The notes under the pieces: model-generated
Told to the model about the DNA's origin: nothing
The model's input: only the letters and a program-made list of their open reading frames with translations
Databases searched by the model: none
Translations under genes and position numbers: made by a program
NCBI GenBank assembly: GCA_964349045.1
Contig: CAYGFI010000020.1
Span: forward strand, 1 to 43,074
Length of the DNA stretch: 43,074 nucleotides
DNA from: JACJXF01 sp964349045
GTDB lineage: Bacteria; Bacteroidota; Bacteroidia; Bacteroidales; GCA-2748055
Direction: 5' to 3'
Shown here: piece by piece, positions 28,456 to 37,340 of the stretch
Numbering within the stretch: the first letter of the stretch is position 1
Layout: each line of letters begins with the position of its first letter

Positions 28456-30263
28456 TTAACCTTACAACTTTTAGTTAAGTCAAAACGCACGATCCCTCTG
28501 TAGTTGCCATCGGTGTTTTCAACCCAGATAAATTCACTTGCGTTCGTTTCCAGGCGACAGCCATGGTATTCACGTGGTATATCCCAGATTACTATAAGAT
28601 AATCTGGGAATCCGGCATCAGAGTTAAGTGTATATGTGACTTCGTAACTATCATTACTTCTAAAGGTTGAAATTTTAATTTCGGGATCGGGAAGTTTGAT
28701 TTCCTGAGGCTGAGGCAACCAGGGATCTGTACCGGTTAAGTCGTAATAGTGAACTGGCTTGGGGCAGGCGTATTCGAAGCGGCACGTCCTCCTGTTATCG
28801 TTGTAATTAATAAACTCCAGCGACATTGGCATGTTATATTTGGGTATGACACGTTCCTGTAAAAAACTTTTTAATGATTGATTAACAGGTACATATCCGG
28901 ACGGCTTAACTCGTTGTTCATGCCATTCATCCGTCCAGTATTTATCATACTCCAGGTTATGCGTTATTGAACTTATTATCCGCCGGGGCATTTCACGATA
29001 ATGAGCACGGAAGTAGTTGGCATAATCGACAGCACGGGCGAAGACAATCGGCATGTTTTGCGGTTGCTCAAACGCAAGAAAATTCAAATAATTATTAAAA
29101 AACTCCACGCCCCGCTCATCATCCCATATTACCTGATAAAGACCACTTCCCCAGGCAACCGGGCTTTCATAGTTCACCAATGTAGTAATAAGATTGTGCA
29201 CCTGGCTGTTCTTTGCGTTGAGGACGGCCTCCCGGGCTGCAAGATCAATATAAAACCGGGCATATTCCCAGCTACCGTTGGAACTGGGTCGGTGAAACCC
29301 GACCGGACCATGGAAATGCCAGCTGCCAACAAAATCATATATAAATGAGATCGCATCTGTCGGGCTGTTCTGACCCGGAAAACGATAATCAACCGGACCA
29401 ATATAGAATGGGTAATAAGGCGCCCCCATTCCGTATCCATCACCACGGGGAACATAGCCATCGATTACATCGAAACCCGCTTTACGTGCAGTCCAAACCT
29501 TAATGGTTGATAACCCTCCTCCAAAATATACGTTAGCTACCCTCCCGATATCAAGACCAAGCTTACGGAATTTATCTATTGTGTTTTGCAATGCCTCAAC
29601 ATTTTCGCTGGAAGCGGTGTCGTTGCAGAACTCTGCCATGCCGTACACTATTCCCCCTCCAAAGCGTTGCTGCTCATCAGTTAATCGCATGACATAGGAT
29701 TCGTCCGTTTTATCTGAACCGATTTCCCAGTCGAATGGAAGTCCTGTATTATGCATCCCTTGTACTTCAGAAATGGGGAAAGGTGCCGGCCAGTTCCATA
29801 TGGCCGGACGATAGATAAGGTATGTCTGATCAATTGCTGCAAAATACCTGTATTCTACCCCATAACGCTTACTTGTCCATCGGGCCAGGTAGTTGCCTGC
29901 CATCTTTGGAATATATTGAATCTTAGTTTCCATTGGCAGGATTTCACTCTTCAGGCTGTCAAGCCATTGTAAGGGTGCCTTTGAGTTCCTTGCAAGCATG
30001 GGATCACAGTTTTCCAAATAACGTGGAAAGATTTCAAGTTTATCACCCGGCGTCAGTTCTGAAAAGGTGAACGTAATCGTCTCACCAACCTCCACCAAAC
30101 GAAAATCGAGATTAAATTCATTTCCTGGAAAAACGGATTGTTTTGATTTTTCAAAGCTTAGAGATATTTCCTCTAAATCAGTTTTTTCTTTACTACCCGG
30201 AGAGAATCCACCAGATATTAAGAGACATAAAACCAATTTAAAAAAAATCTCAATCTTTTCCAT
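28434..30263 (-). CDS. Exported protein of unknown family, 609 residues
   Basis: I do not recognise this protein. It has an N-terminal hydrophobic segment (EIFFKLVLCLLISGGF), then a strand-rich region (about 30-160) and a central region with many aromatic residues. That region includes FGGGIVYGMAEFCND near residue 205, GAPYYPFYIGPVDYRFPGQ near 280 and GSWHFHGPVGFHRPSSNGSWEY near 315. The last 80 residues are again strand-rich and end CKVKVKW. The tryptophan, tyrosine and acid-rich middle looks like a carbohydrate-active TIM barrel, but no catalytic motif is clear. Its leader and signal segment resemble those of the neighbouring 772-residue gene, and a tail of that gene family follows its stop. 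It lies in the long operon, 88 bp after its neighbour. Confidence 0.75.
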   Translation of the reverse strand: MEKIEIFFKLVLCLLISGGFSPGSKEKTDLEEISLSFEKSKQSVFPGNEFNLDFRLVEVGETITFTFSELTPGDKLEIFPRYLENCDPMLARNSKAPLQWLDSLKSEILPMETKIQYIPKMAGNYLARWTSKRYGVEYRYFAAIDQTYLIYRPAIWNWPAPFPISEVQGMHNTGLPFDWEIGSDKTDESYVMRLTDEQQRFGGGIVYGMAEFCNDTASSENVEALQNTIDKFRKLGLDIGRVANVYFGGGLSTIKVWTARKAGFDVIDGYVPRGDGYGMGAPYYPFYIGPVDYRFPGQNSPTDAISFIYDFVGSWHFHGPVGFHRPSSNGSWEYARFYIDLAAREAVLNAKNSQVHNLITTLVNYESPVAWGSGLYQVIWDDERGVEFFNNYLNFLAFEQPQNMPIVFARAVDYANYFRAHYREMPRRIISSITHNLEYDKYWTDEWHEQRVKPSGYVPVNQSLKSFLQERVIPKYNMPMSLEFINYNDNRRTCRFEYACPKPVHYYDLTGTDPWLPQPQEIKLPDPEIKISTFRSNDSYEVTYTLNSDAGFPDYLIVIWDIPREYHGCRLETNASEFIWVENTDGNYRGIVRFDLTKSCKVKVKWSHA

Positions 30264-30285
30264 TACAACAGGTGCTCCAGGTTTT

Positions 30286-30312
30286 GAATTCAGGTAAAAC
30301 TCTCCGGTAAAA
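30286..30312 (-). repeat. 5' leader segment shared with 32685-32711
   Basis: These 27 bases match 32685-32711 at 22 positions without gaps, both just upstream of a start codon (22 and 14 bp). The motifs GAATTCAGG and TCCGGTAAAA (plus strand) keep the same 17-bp offset. The similarity continues into the signal-peptide codons of the two genes. Confidence 0.6.
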
Positions 30313-30351
30313 TCAGTCTGACTGAATTGCTATCTTTTTAATTCATTCACC

Positions 30352-32670
30352 TCATTTTATTGCGGGAAACGCTTTCAATTTTTCAATCTTATTCCTTGTG
30401 AAAGAGAGATAACTGACTATCTCATTGTCTGTCAAGCTTGTGCGCGTGTAACACGGTTGCATTTTCGAAAAACCTGTAAGAAGTTCACAAAATTGCTCCA
30501 GCACGCCAATGTCTTCTTGTATAAGCTCAAGGTACAGTTTGTCATTCGCATCTGCCGATTTTTCATCACCGTTTACGTGGCTCTTTTCCATATCAGTAAG
30601 TAAATGGTATGCGCTAAGGATATCGCATCGCTGACGGCATAATGACTCCATGATAGCAATAGGGGCATAGTTTAGTTCCGCGTATTCTTTGCATGTAGGA
30701 CGTACGTTTAAACCCTCGTAATAACATATTTCAATGAATTCCCTGTCACTGGCCGAGGCGATAGCTTTTTTCGCGTATTTGGCTGCAAGCACAAGATGGC
30801 CATTCATTTGGTTCATCTTTTCCCGGAACTCATTCTCTTTGTATTTCTGATAACCCTCTGCCAACCAAGGCTCAACTTTGGTCAATATCTCGATTGTGTT
30901 GTTATAATAATTAACAATGTCTGGAAGAATCGGAGGGGGAAGGCCACCAATTGCCGGTCCCATTTTCGTCTGGAATTGACTTCCCTCCAAAGGAAAGGGG
31001 CCCGATTTTAAATCGTTCCATACGTCAAAGGCCTTTTCCATTTCTTCCCAGGCACGGTACATCTGTTTGCCAGCTGTCTTCCCAAATTGCCTGAGAGATA
31101 AGTCTGCAAGAAATTCCTCCGGGTTCTGATCCGGGTTCCACTGGAATTCTTTCATCACCAGAGCGTTTATTGAATTGTGTTCCGCTGCCAGGCCAAAAAT
31201 CTCAGTCAGATATTTCATGTCCCATTGTTTATATTTTTTCAGGGCATCGCACACGTGGAAAGGAAACGGCAGACTTTTAGGGATCACTTCAAGATTATTC
31301 ATTTCACACATCATATAAAAAGGGATAGCTCTCTCCCCGCATAATTTTTGCGATATAAGGAAAGCTGGATCACGTTCAGCGGAATCGGGAACCATGATGG
31401 AACGATCAGATGCAGTCCAGGAACTAAGCAGACCGTTGTATCCCTGTGCAGAGTGAATCAACTTGTCCAATCTTTCTCCGTGATAGTGTACCGCTCCCCA
31501 GAAACGAAAATCAAATTCGGGATTCTCCTCATGTGCTTCTTCTGCTAGCAAAGTAACAAGTCTGGCCTGTGTCTCCCAGGGATTAAATTCATCTTGTGGG
31601 GAATTTTTGCAGATGATTTTGCAATGGTTACATAATTCCGGGGTACAAAGCCAGGAAGTAATATCCAGGTTGTACAAATTCACCCCCTTAATTTCCGGAT
31701 ATTCCTGAACTAATTTCCTCATCATGTTCCGAAGATATTTCTGTGCAACCGGACTGTTAACACATAAGGTCCTGGCCAGACCGTTCTTGTCCCCACCCCA
31801 GGGTGGTCTGACTGTGCCAAGAGCCTCCTTTGGATAGTCATCAATCCCCCCGGAAACTAATTCCAATGTAGGTTCCACTAAAAAGAGGTACATATCAATC
31901 CCGTACTTCCTGCAGATGGCTGACATTTTCTTTACTTTCCGCTGAAAATCAGCATTTGGGGGAGTCTGAAAGGTAAAAACGTCGCTTTTAACAAATTTGC
32001 CTAAGGATCCACCTATTCCCTGGTCGGTCATTTGATTGATTCCCAGTCGTGAGAGACAGGCCGCTTTTTCCTCAGGAAAGTCCTCTAATTCAGCATTGAA
32101 TATAACATCAGTGTAGAACAGGCCACTCCCGCGTTTTCTGAAACAAGGAATCTTTCTGACGTCAAGCTTGCCGTTCGCTCCTGAGTTGATAAAATCTTCG
32201 AATGCATATACGCCATATAAGACACCGCGAGGATTTGCCCCTGCTATGACAATGTCTTCGCCGTTTTGTTTCAAATGAAACCCATCATCCTCGTTAGACA
32301 CGTCACGTATATTGACATTTCCCTTATCTCCAAGATCCCTGATAGCTTTAAAATTCGAATCCCGACCCAGAAAAATTTCCTTTTTCCCTTTGGCTTTTGA
32401 TTCAGCAACAATCCTGACATTTAATCCGCCTTTGCCGAGAAACTTCTGCATCACCTGTGCCGCTGTGTTCTCTACCAAGCTGCATTCATCTGCAACAACA
32501 ATTTCATATCCCTCCCCGATTCCTATCTTGTCCAACCCGACCTTGATTTTGCTATTTTCGAAGACTTCTGAAGTTCCCTTCTGCACACCCCCTCCTTTGT
32601 CCTTTTGCGAACATCCCACTGATATAACCAGGTATAACGCCAGAAATATAAAAATCTTACTTCTCTTCAT
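30352..32670 (-). CDS. Lipoprotein with alpha-glucuronidase/hexosaminidase-type N-domain, predicted glycosidase
   Basis: The 772-residue product has a lipoprotein signal ending SVGC (Cys20). Residues about 40-185 resemble the GH20b/GH67 N-terminal domain (EIVVADECSLVENTAAQVMQ, KKEIFLGRDSN, DIVIAGANPRGVLYGVYAFEDF). A large barrel follows, with RGSGLFYTDVIFN near 205, KYGIDMYLFLVEPTLEL near 275 and a four-cysteine stretch around CTPELCNHCKIIC near 350. The C-terminal third is helical. This build occurs in alpha-glucuronidases and hexosaminidase-like proteins, often annotated only as DUF-containing. I could not assign catalytic residues with confidence. It follows the CE4-GH3 gene by 56 bp. The four cysteines could bind metal or form disulfides. 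Confidence 0.65.
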   Translation of the reverse strand: MKRSKIFIFLALYLVISVGCSQKDKGGGVQKGTSEVFENSKIKVGLDKIGIGEGYEIVVADECSLVENTAAQVMQKFLGKGGLNVRIVAESKAKGKKEIFLGRDSNFKAIRDLGDKGNVNIRDVSNEDDGFHLKQNGEDIVIAGANPRGVLYGVYAFEDFINSGANGKLDVRKIPCFRKRGSGLFYTDVIFNAELEDFPEEKAACLSRLGINQMTDQGIGGSLGKFVKSDVFTFQTPPNADFQRKVKKMSAICRKYGIDMYLFLVEPTLELVSGGIDDYPKEALGTVRPPWGGDKNGLARTLCVNSPVAQKYLRNMMRKLVQEYPEIKGVNLYNLDITSWLCTPELCNHCKIICKNSPQDEFNPWETQARLVTLLAEEAHEENPEFDFRFWGAVHYHGERLDKLIHSAQGYNGLLSSWTASDRSIMVPDSAERDPAFLISQKLCGERAIPFYMMCEMNNLEVIPKSLPFPFHVCDALKKYKQWDMKYLTEIFGLAAEHNSINALVMKEFQWNPDQNPEEFLADLSLRQFGKTAGKQMYRAWEEMEKAFDVWNDLKSGPFPLEGSQFQTKMGPAIGGLPPPILPDIVNYYNNTIEILTKVEPWLAEGYQKYKENEFREKMNQMNGHLVLAAKYAKKAIASASDREFIEICYYEGLNVRPTCKEYAELNYAPIAIMESLCRQRCDILSAYHLLTDMEKSHVNGDEKSADANDKLYLELIQEDIGVLEQFCELLTGFSKMQPCYTRTSLTDNEIVSYLSFTRNKIEKLKAFPAIK

Positions 32671-32684
32671 AAAATCAAATTTCT

Positions 32685-32711
32685 GGATTCAGGGAACACA
32701 ATCCGGTAAAA
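32685..32711 (-). repeat. 5' leader segment shared with 30286-30312
   Basis: Partner of the leader segment at 30286-30312 (22 of 27 bases identical, same spacing). It lies 14 bp upstream of the lipoprotein ATG at 32670, between that gene and the CE4-GH3 gene. Confidence 0.6.
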
Positions 32712-32726
32712 ATCAATTTGAATGAA

Positions 32727-35700
32727 CTACTTTCTTTTAACTTCAAATTCTCCTTTAAGTCTAATGTCCTCAGATGAACTTCCAACCATCACTTTAAACA
32801 TTCCCGGCTCAACAACCGGCACAAGATTCATGTCAAGAAAAGATAAATGTTCTGGTGTAAGTTTAAATCTAACTGATTTTGTTTCACCTGCAGCAAGACT
32901 TAATTTTTGAAATCCCTGAAGTTCTTTGACTGGTGTAGACATAGAACTGATTACATCATTAATGTAAAGCTGAACTACTTCAGTACCATCTCTTTTACCC
33001 GTATTTTTAACATCCAGGCTAATATAAACCTCACCTGCTGGGCCTATCTCTTTCGGCGTAACCTGAAGGTTGCTGTATTCGAAGGTTGTATAACTTAAAC
33101 CAAATCCGAATTCCCATAATGGAGATGCAGGCATATCTACATACGCTCTTCCCCATCCTGTTTTTTTCCAGTATTCTTTTGAAGGCATATAGTTATAGTA
33201 AATTGGAAGTTGCCCTGAGTGACGCGGGAAGGTGATTGGCAGTCGACCGCCAGGATTATAATCACCGAAGAGAATATCGGCAACAGCATTTCCCCCTTGT
33301 TCACCACAATTCCATGCCTCAAGGATTGCAGGTACATTTTCTGCTGCCCAGCGTATTGATAATGGTCTGCCATTAATCAGTACAACAACTGTCGGAGTTC
33401 CTGTAGCATAAACTGCTTTTAACAAATCTTCCTGAAGTCCTGTTAAATCAAGACTTGCAACATCAAAACCTTCACCATTTGTTGCCGCGGGACGATCAGA
33501 AGTTTCACCCAGCACAACAATAGCTAAATCAGAGCTTTTGGCAATTTTCACCGCTTTGGAAATTTCATTTAACTTATCGCCAATTATTTCACATCCTTTT
33601 ACATAATTTACTTTAGTCTGAGGAGAAACCTTACTTTTAACACCGTCCAGTACAGAAACTATTTCCTGTAAAATGGTATCAGCAATATAATCGCCAAGCT
33701 GCCCCCTTCCGGCAACTGCATTAGGACCTATTACAGCAATTGATCTGATATTCTTATTAAGGGGAAGAAGATTTTTTTCATTTTTTAATAATACGATTCC
33801 TTCACGGGCTGTCTGAAGGGTCAGATTGCTATTCTCTTTTGTGTTAGCTTCTCTTACAGCTCTTTCAACATCAACATATGGATTATCAAACAAACCCAAA
33901 AGGTATTTTATTCTCAATATACGTCTCACTGATCTGTCTATTGTTTCTATAGAAACCTTTCCTTCATTCACATTTTCCCGCATCGCATTCATATAACCGT
34001 CTTCGTGCCATATACTCACATCCACGCCGGCTTTAAGACATAACTCTCCTGATTCCTTCATGGTGGAAACTATCTGCTCATACACAAGAATTTTAATTCC
34101 TTCCCCTTCAAGGATCACCAGTCCATTGAAACCCAGCTCCTCACGAAGAATTTTAGTAAGTATTTTTTCTGAGCCATGAACAGGCATACCATCAATGGAA
34201 GGATAGGTTGCCATGGTTGCCAAAGCACCTGCTTTTTTTATCCCGGCAACCCATGGAGGAAGGAATACCTCTCTTAAGGTTCTTTCAGAAATTTCCATAG
34301 CTCCTCTCTCCATGCCGCTTACAGGCTGACTTTGTCCGGGGAAATGACAAAGCAGTGCAATTGCCTTATCATCAGCCGAGATATCTTCACCCTGAATGCC
34401 TGTAACAATAGCTTCTGCTATTTGTGAACACAGATATGGATCTTCGCTGTATCCTTCTTCATTTCTACCAAGTCTGGGGTCTCTGTTCGGTTCAATAACC
34501 AGTGTCCCTAAAAAATGAACACCTCTTGATCTTGCCTCCCTTGCTGCAACTGAGTATATCTGTTCCACCAGGTCCATATCCCATGTGCTTCCTATTGCCA
34601 ACCCTTCAGGGAATACTGTAGCTCCTGGAGTTAATAAGCCATGCGTTCCTTCTTCAAAAAACAGCAGAGGGATTTTAAGACGGGTTTTTTCTACCGCAAT
34701 CTTCTGAAGTTCATTAAGAAACTCTGCCTGGGGCCGGGGACCCTCTCTGTACAAACCTGTGGGTGCCCAAATTCCTCCTGCCGGCCCGATGTTGGGCACA
34801 TATTTTCCCTCTGCAAATTTCAGGCTGGCATCTATCTGGGCAGGTAGTCTCTTTTCCATCAAACCCGGACAGGGACTATTAAGTTGGCCAAGTTTTTCCT
34901 CCAGAGTCATCCGGGAAAGCAGGTCTTCAACTCTTTTATCAATTGAAAAGAGGGGATTCAGGTAAACGGGTAAATCAGATGATTTAATTCCCCCTTTTTT
35001 ACTATTAATATATGAGGCTATATTATGAACGTTATCTATCCAAATACCATTTGAAGGATCCATTGCATATTTGCACAAAGCTTCAATTGTAGATAACAGG
35101 GATGTCTGATTCCCGGAATCGTTCATCTCATGCCCGGCAAGAATCAACCATGCCCCCTGAGTTTTAGCTGATTCAATCAGGTTTTTTATCTGGTCAAAAG
35201 ATTTCCCATCCAGTTCCATACCTGTGAGTTGAGACATATCGCAAAATACGGGATCGTTTGACCCTTCACTGAGCCAAAGACGACCGGTTTCAAATTTTGA
35301 TGCAACCAGAGGTATATAACTTTTCGTGTTCAGTCCTTTCCCGACAAAAGTCTGTCCGCAGGGAAACGCAAAAGAATATGGTTTAACACCCAGGATTTTT
35401 TCGATAACAGAGCTTGCAGAATCAAGCTCTATGCTCATTCTTTGAAGATTATAGTTTTCCAGAGCTGCTTCTTGTGGCCAGCCATAATTTATCGTACATG
35501 GATGTACAAGGGAATGATTACCGATATCGTGTCCGCTTCTGATAGCTTTTTTCCAGCCGTCCAGTCTTTTTGACATGTTTTCGGGAGAAACATAAAAAGT
35601 TGCTTTCACTCCATGCTTATCCAGTAAGGGAATGCCTTTATCAACCTGCGAATGACGGGCATCATCAAATGTCAAGCTTAATCCCATTTTTTTCCCTTCG

Positions 35701-35825
35701 GGCCATTGGAAATCAGATTTTTCCTTACTTACATTGGTCAGATAGTCTTGAGCCGTAGAAATTCTGAAGGCTAAACTAAAGACTATTGTCATAATGACAA
35801 TTAATTTTTGTTTAAGAGTTTTCAT
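32727..35825 (-). CDS. Fusion of a CE4 polysaccharide deacetylase and a GH3 glycoside hydrolase
   Basis: A 1032-residue exported protein. Signal peptide 1-26; NodB-type deacetylase domain about 45-275 with TFDDA (Asp54, Asp55) and NHSLVHP (His104, His108) forming the metal site; GH3 barrel about 290-640; GH3 sandwich domain about 670-880; and fibronectin-III-like C-domain to the end. GH3 landmarks include PNRDPRLGRNEEGYSEDPYL. Two key places are unusual: the normal K-H-F of the substrate site is CHF (Cys493-His494), and the stretch that normally holds the nucleophilic Asp (V-V-S-D-W) reads VILEGEGI, with Glu573 at that position. This may be a known GH3 branch with altered chemistry. Coupling deacetylation and hydrolysis in one chain suggests an N- or O-acetylated glycan. 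Confidence 0.88.
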   Translation of the reverse strand: MKTLKQKLIVIMTIVFSLAFRISTAQDYLTNVSKEKSDFQWPEGKKMGLSLTFDDARHSQVDKGIPLLDKHGVKATFYVSPENMSKRLDGWKKAIRSGHDIGNHSLVHPCTINYGWPQEAALENYNLQRMSIELDSASSVIEKILGVKPYSFAFPCGQTFVGKGLNTKSYIPLVASKFETGRLWLSEGSNDPVFCDMSQLTGMELDGKSFDQIKNLIESAKTQGAWLILAGHEMNDSGNQTSLLSTIEALCKYAMDPSNGIWIDNVHNIASYINSKKGGIKSSDLPVYLNPLFSIDKRVEDLLSRMTLEEKLGQLNSPCPGLMEKRLPAQIDASLKFAEGKYVPNIGPAGGIWAPTGLYREGPRPQAEFLNELQKIAVEKTRLKIPLLFFEEGTHGLLTPGATVFPEGLAIGSTWDMDLVEQIYSVAAREARSRGVHFLGTLVIEPNRDPRLGRNEEGYSEDPYLCSQIAEAIVTGIQGEDISADDKAIALLCHFPGQSQPVSGMERGAMEISERTLREVFLPPWVAGIKKAGALATMATYPSIDGMPVHGSEKILTKILREELGFNGLVILEGEGIKILVYEQIVSTMKESGELCLKAGVDVSIWHEDGYMNAMRENVNEGKVSIETIDRSVRRILRIKYLLGLFDNPYVDVERAVREANTKENSNLTLQTAREGIVLLKNEKNLLPLNKNIRSIAVIGPNAVAGRGQLGDYIADTILQEIVSVLDGVKSKVSPQTKVNYVKGCEIIGDKLNEISKAVKIAKSSDLAIVVLGETSDRPAATNGEGFDVASLDLTGLQEDLLKAVYATGTPTVVVLINGRPLSIRWAAENVPAILEAWNCGEQGGNAVADILFGDYNPGGRLPITFPRHSGQLPIYYNYMPSKEYWKKTGWGRAYVDMPASPLWEFGFGLSYTTFEYSNLQVTPKEIGPAGEVYISLDVKNTGKRDGTEVVQLYINDVISSMSTPVKELQGFQKLSLAAGETKSVRFKLTPEHLSFLDMNLVPVVEPGMFKVMVGSSSEDIRLKGEFEVKRK

Positions 35826-35854
35826 ACTATCGAGATTTCAGGTGTTTCAATAAT

Positions 35855-37321
35855 TCAAATTGAGATATTCCACTTTATTGATGTAATAGAATGGGCTTTT
35901 AGTCTTAGAATCGCTATTTTATTGTTCCATAATATTTTGCAGTCAGTATCATCCTCATTATTTATTATGTTAAGTATAATGCTACCGTCGGTATTCAAAA
36001 AACCAACAAAATTAAGAGATGGCGAACCACCTGAACAATCAATGCGATACGCGCCGGGTCTCACAAATTTGCTAAAATGAGACAAATAGTAATAAAGCCC
36101 GGTATAGTCAACCCTCTTTGTTTCTCTGTTAACTATTACCACCGGATGCTGAATATTAGGATTGGGATCTCCATGCTCATCCGAAACGAGCCATGGCCCG
36201 CCATTCTGGTCAAGAATCATATTCCAGTATATCCAGCCTGACACCCAATTCTTCATATCGTTCACGATCATGTTGCCCCAGAATTCGCCATCTGAAAACT
36301 CATATTTTGGTAAAGCTTTTAAGCCGTTGAAACCTGGAGGCCAGCAGTTCGAACCTGCATAGCAAATTTCTGTCATCCAGAGTTGATGACCAGGTAATTG
36401 CTTATGTAGTTCAGTAAGATCTGAGAAATTTATGTAATCATATCCATGAAAAGTGACCGGGCCGCTAATCCAAGGGGCTACAGTAGAATCATTCAAAACC
36501 GGCGGAAATGTCCGCAGGGCTTCATCACGCTGCATGGTTTGTCCCAGCTGAAGTTTTGTTGTCAGACCTTCTGCTTTAAAGTGCGGGCCAACATGATTTT
36601 TCAATAATTCACCTATTTCTTTTAAAGTGATTGTTGTGTAGCACCCGGGCTCGTTAAAAACCGGCAGGTAGTCGATAATAATTCCATTTTCGGCATATGT
36701 TTTGACAAATTTTGATAAATACAGGGCAAGAGCGGAGTAGTATTCTTTTCTGATTGTTTTGTCTCCCTTTTTCAAATCTACATACATCCAGTCAGGTGCA
36801 AAATCCATAGGAGTTTCAAGTTCAAACGAACCATATTTCCGAGCACTTTTTATAAAAGTTATTTGTCCATCCGGGCCTAAATCTCTTTCAATGGAGAAGT
36901 TAGTCATGAGAGTATCACCAATGGTATCATTATGTGAAAACCAGGGTCCGGCGGATGCAAAATCACAGGCGCCAAGGGGCGATTTCATAAGAGAAAAACC
37001 AGATCCATTAACCGGATCAAACAATGATTTCAGCACATTCTCTTTTTCTTCTGCCGGGAGAGCGTTGAGGCAAATCATGCCTGCTTCATTAAAAGTGGCA
37101 CCGAATCCATCAATCTTTTGAAAGATACTATCTTCATTCACTTTAATAACAGGCAGGTCAGAAGCATTATCAACAGTAAAAAATGAATCTTCCTGTTTAG
37201 AAAGTCTGTCTCCGGAAAGAGATGAAGTGATAACTGTAAGGGGCTCCTTTTTAGTTGAGCACTGAATGGTTATCATGCATAATATAATGCAGATGACCTG
37301 CCTTACCATAAGCCTTGCTTG
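35855..37321 (-). CDS. GH30 glycoside hydrolase, predicted lipoprotein (copy 2)
   Basis: From the ATG beginning MQARLMVRQ the product has 488 residues with a hydrophobic signal ending at Cys22 (ITIQC). It is clearly paralogous to the GH30 at 10418-11932: IDGFGATFNEAGMICLNALP, SPLGACDFASAG, PMDFAPDWMYV and the C-terminal strand domain are shared. Acid/base Glu225 is in the canonical FNEP and the nucleophile Glu319 in WMTEIC. An upstream in-frame ATG (37369) would overlap the oxidoreductase gene by 29 bp and place a charged stretch before the signal, so I prefer 37321, which leaves a 19-bp spacer. It is the fifth gene of the long operon. GH30 members act on beta-linked glucose, xylose or glucosylceramide. 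Confidence 0.87.
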   Translation of the reverse strand, partial: QARLMVRQVICIILCMITIQCSTKKEPLTVITSSLSGDRLSKQEDSFFTVDNASDLPVIKVNEDSIFQKIDGFGATFNEAGMICLNALPAEEKENVLKSLFDPVNGSGFSLMKSPLGACDFASAGPWFSHNDTIGDTLMTNFSIERDLGPDGQITFIKSARKYGSFELETPMDFAPDWMYVDLKKGDKTIRKEYYSALALYLSKFVKTYAENGIIIDYLPVFNEPGCYTTITLKEIGELLKNHVGPHFKAEGLTTKLQLGQTMQRDEALRTFPPVLNDSTVAPWISGPVTFHGYDYINFSDLTELHKQLPGHQLWMTEICYAGSNCWPPGFNGLKALPKYEFSDGEFWGNMIVNDMKNWVSGWIYWNMILDQNGGPWLVSDEHGDPNPNIQHPVVIVNRETKRVDYTGLYYYLSHFSKFVRPGAYRIDCSGGSPSLNFVGFLNTDGSIILNIINNEDDTDCKILWNNKIAILRLKAHSITSIKWNISI

Positions 37322-37340
37322 CATATAAATGTTTTTATTG

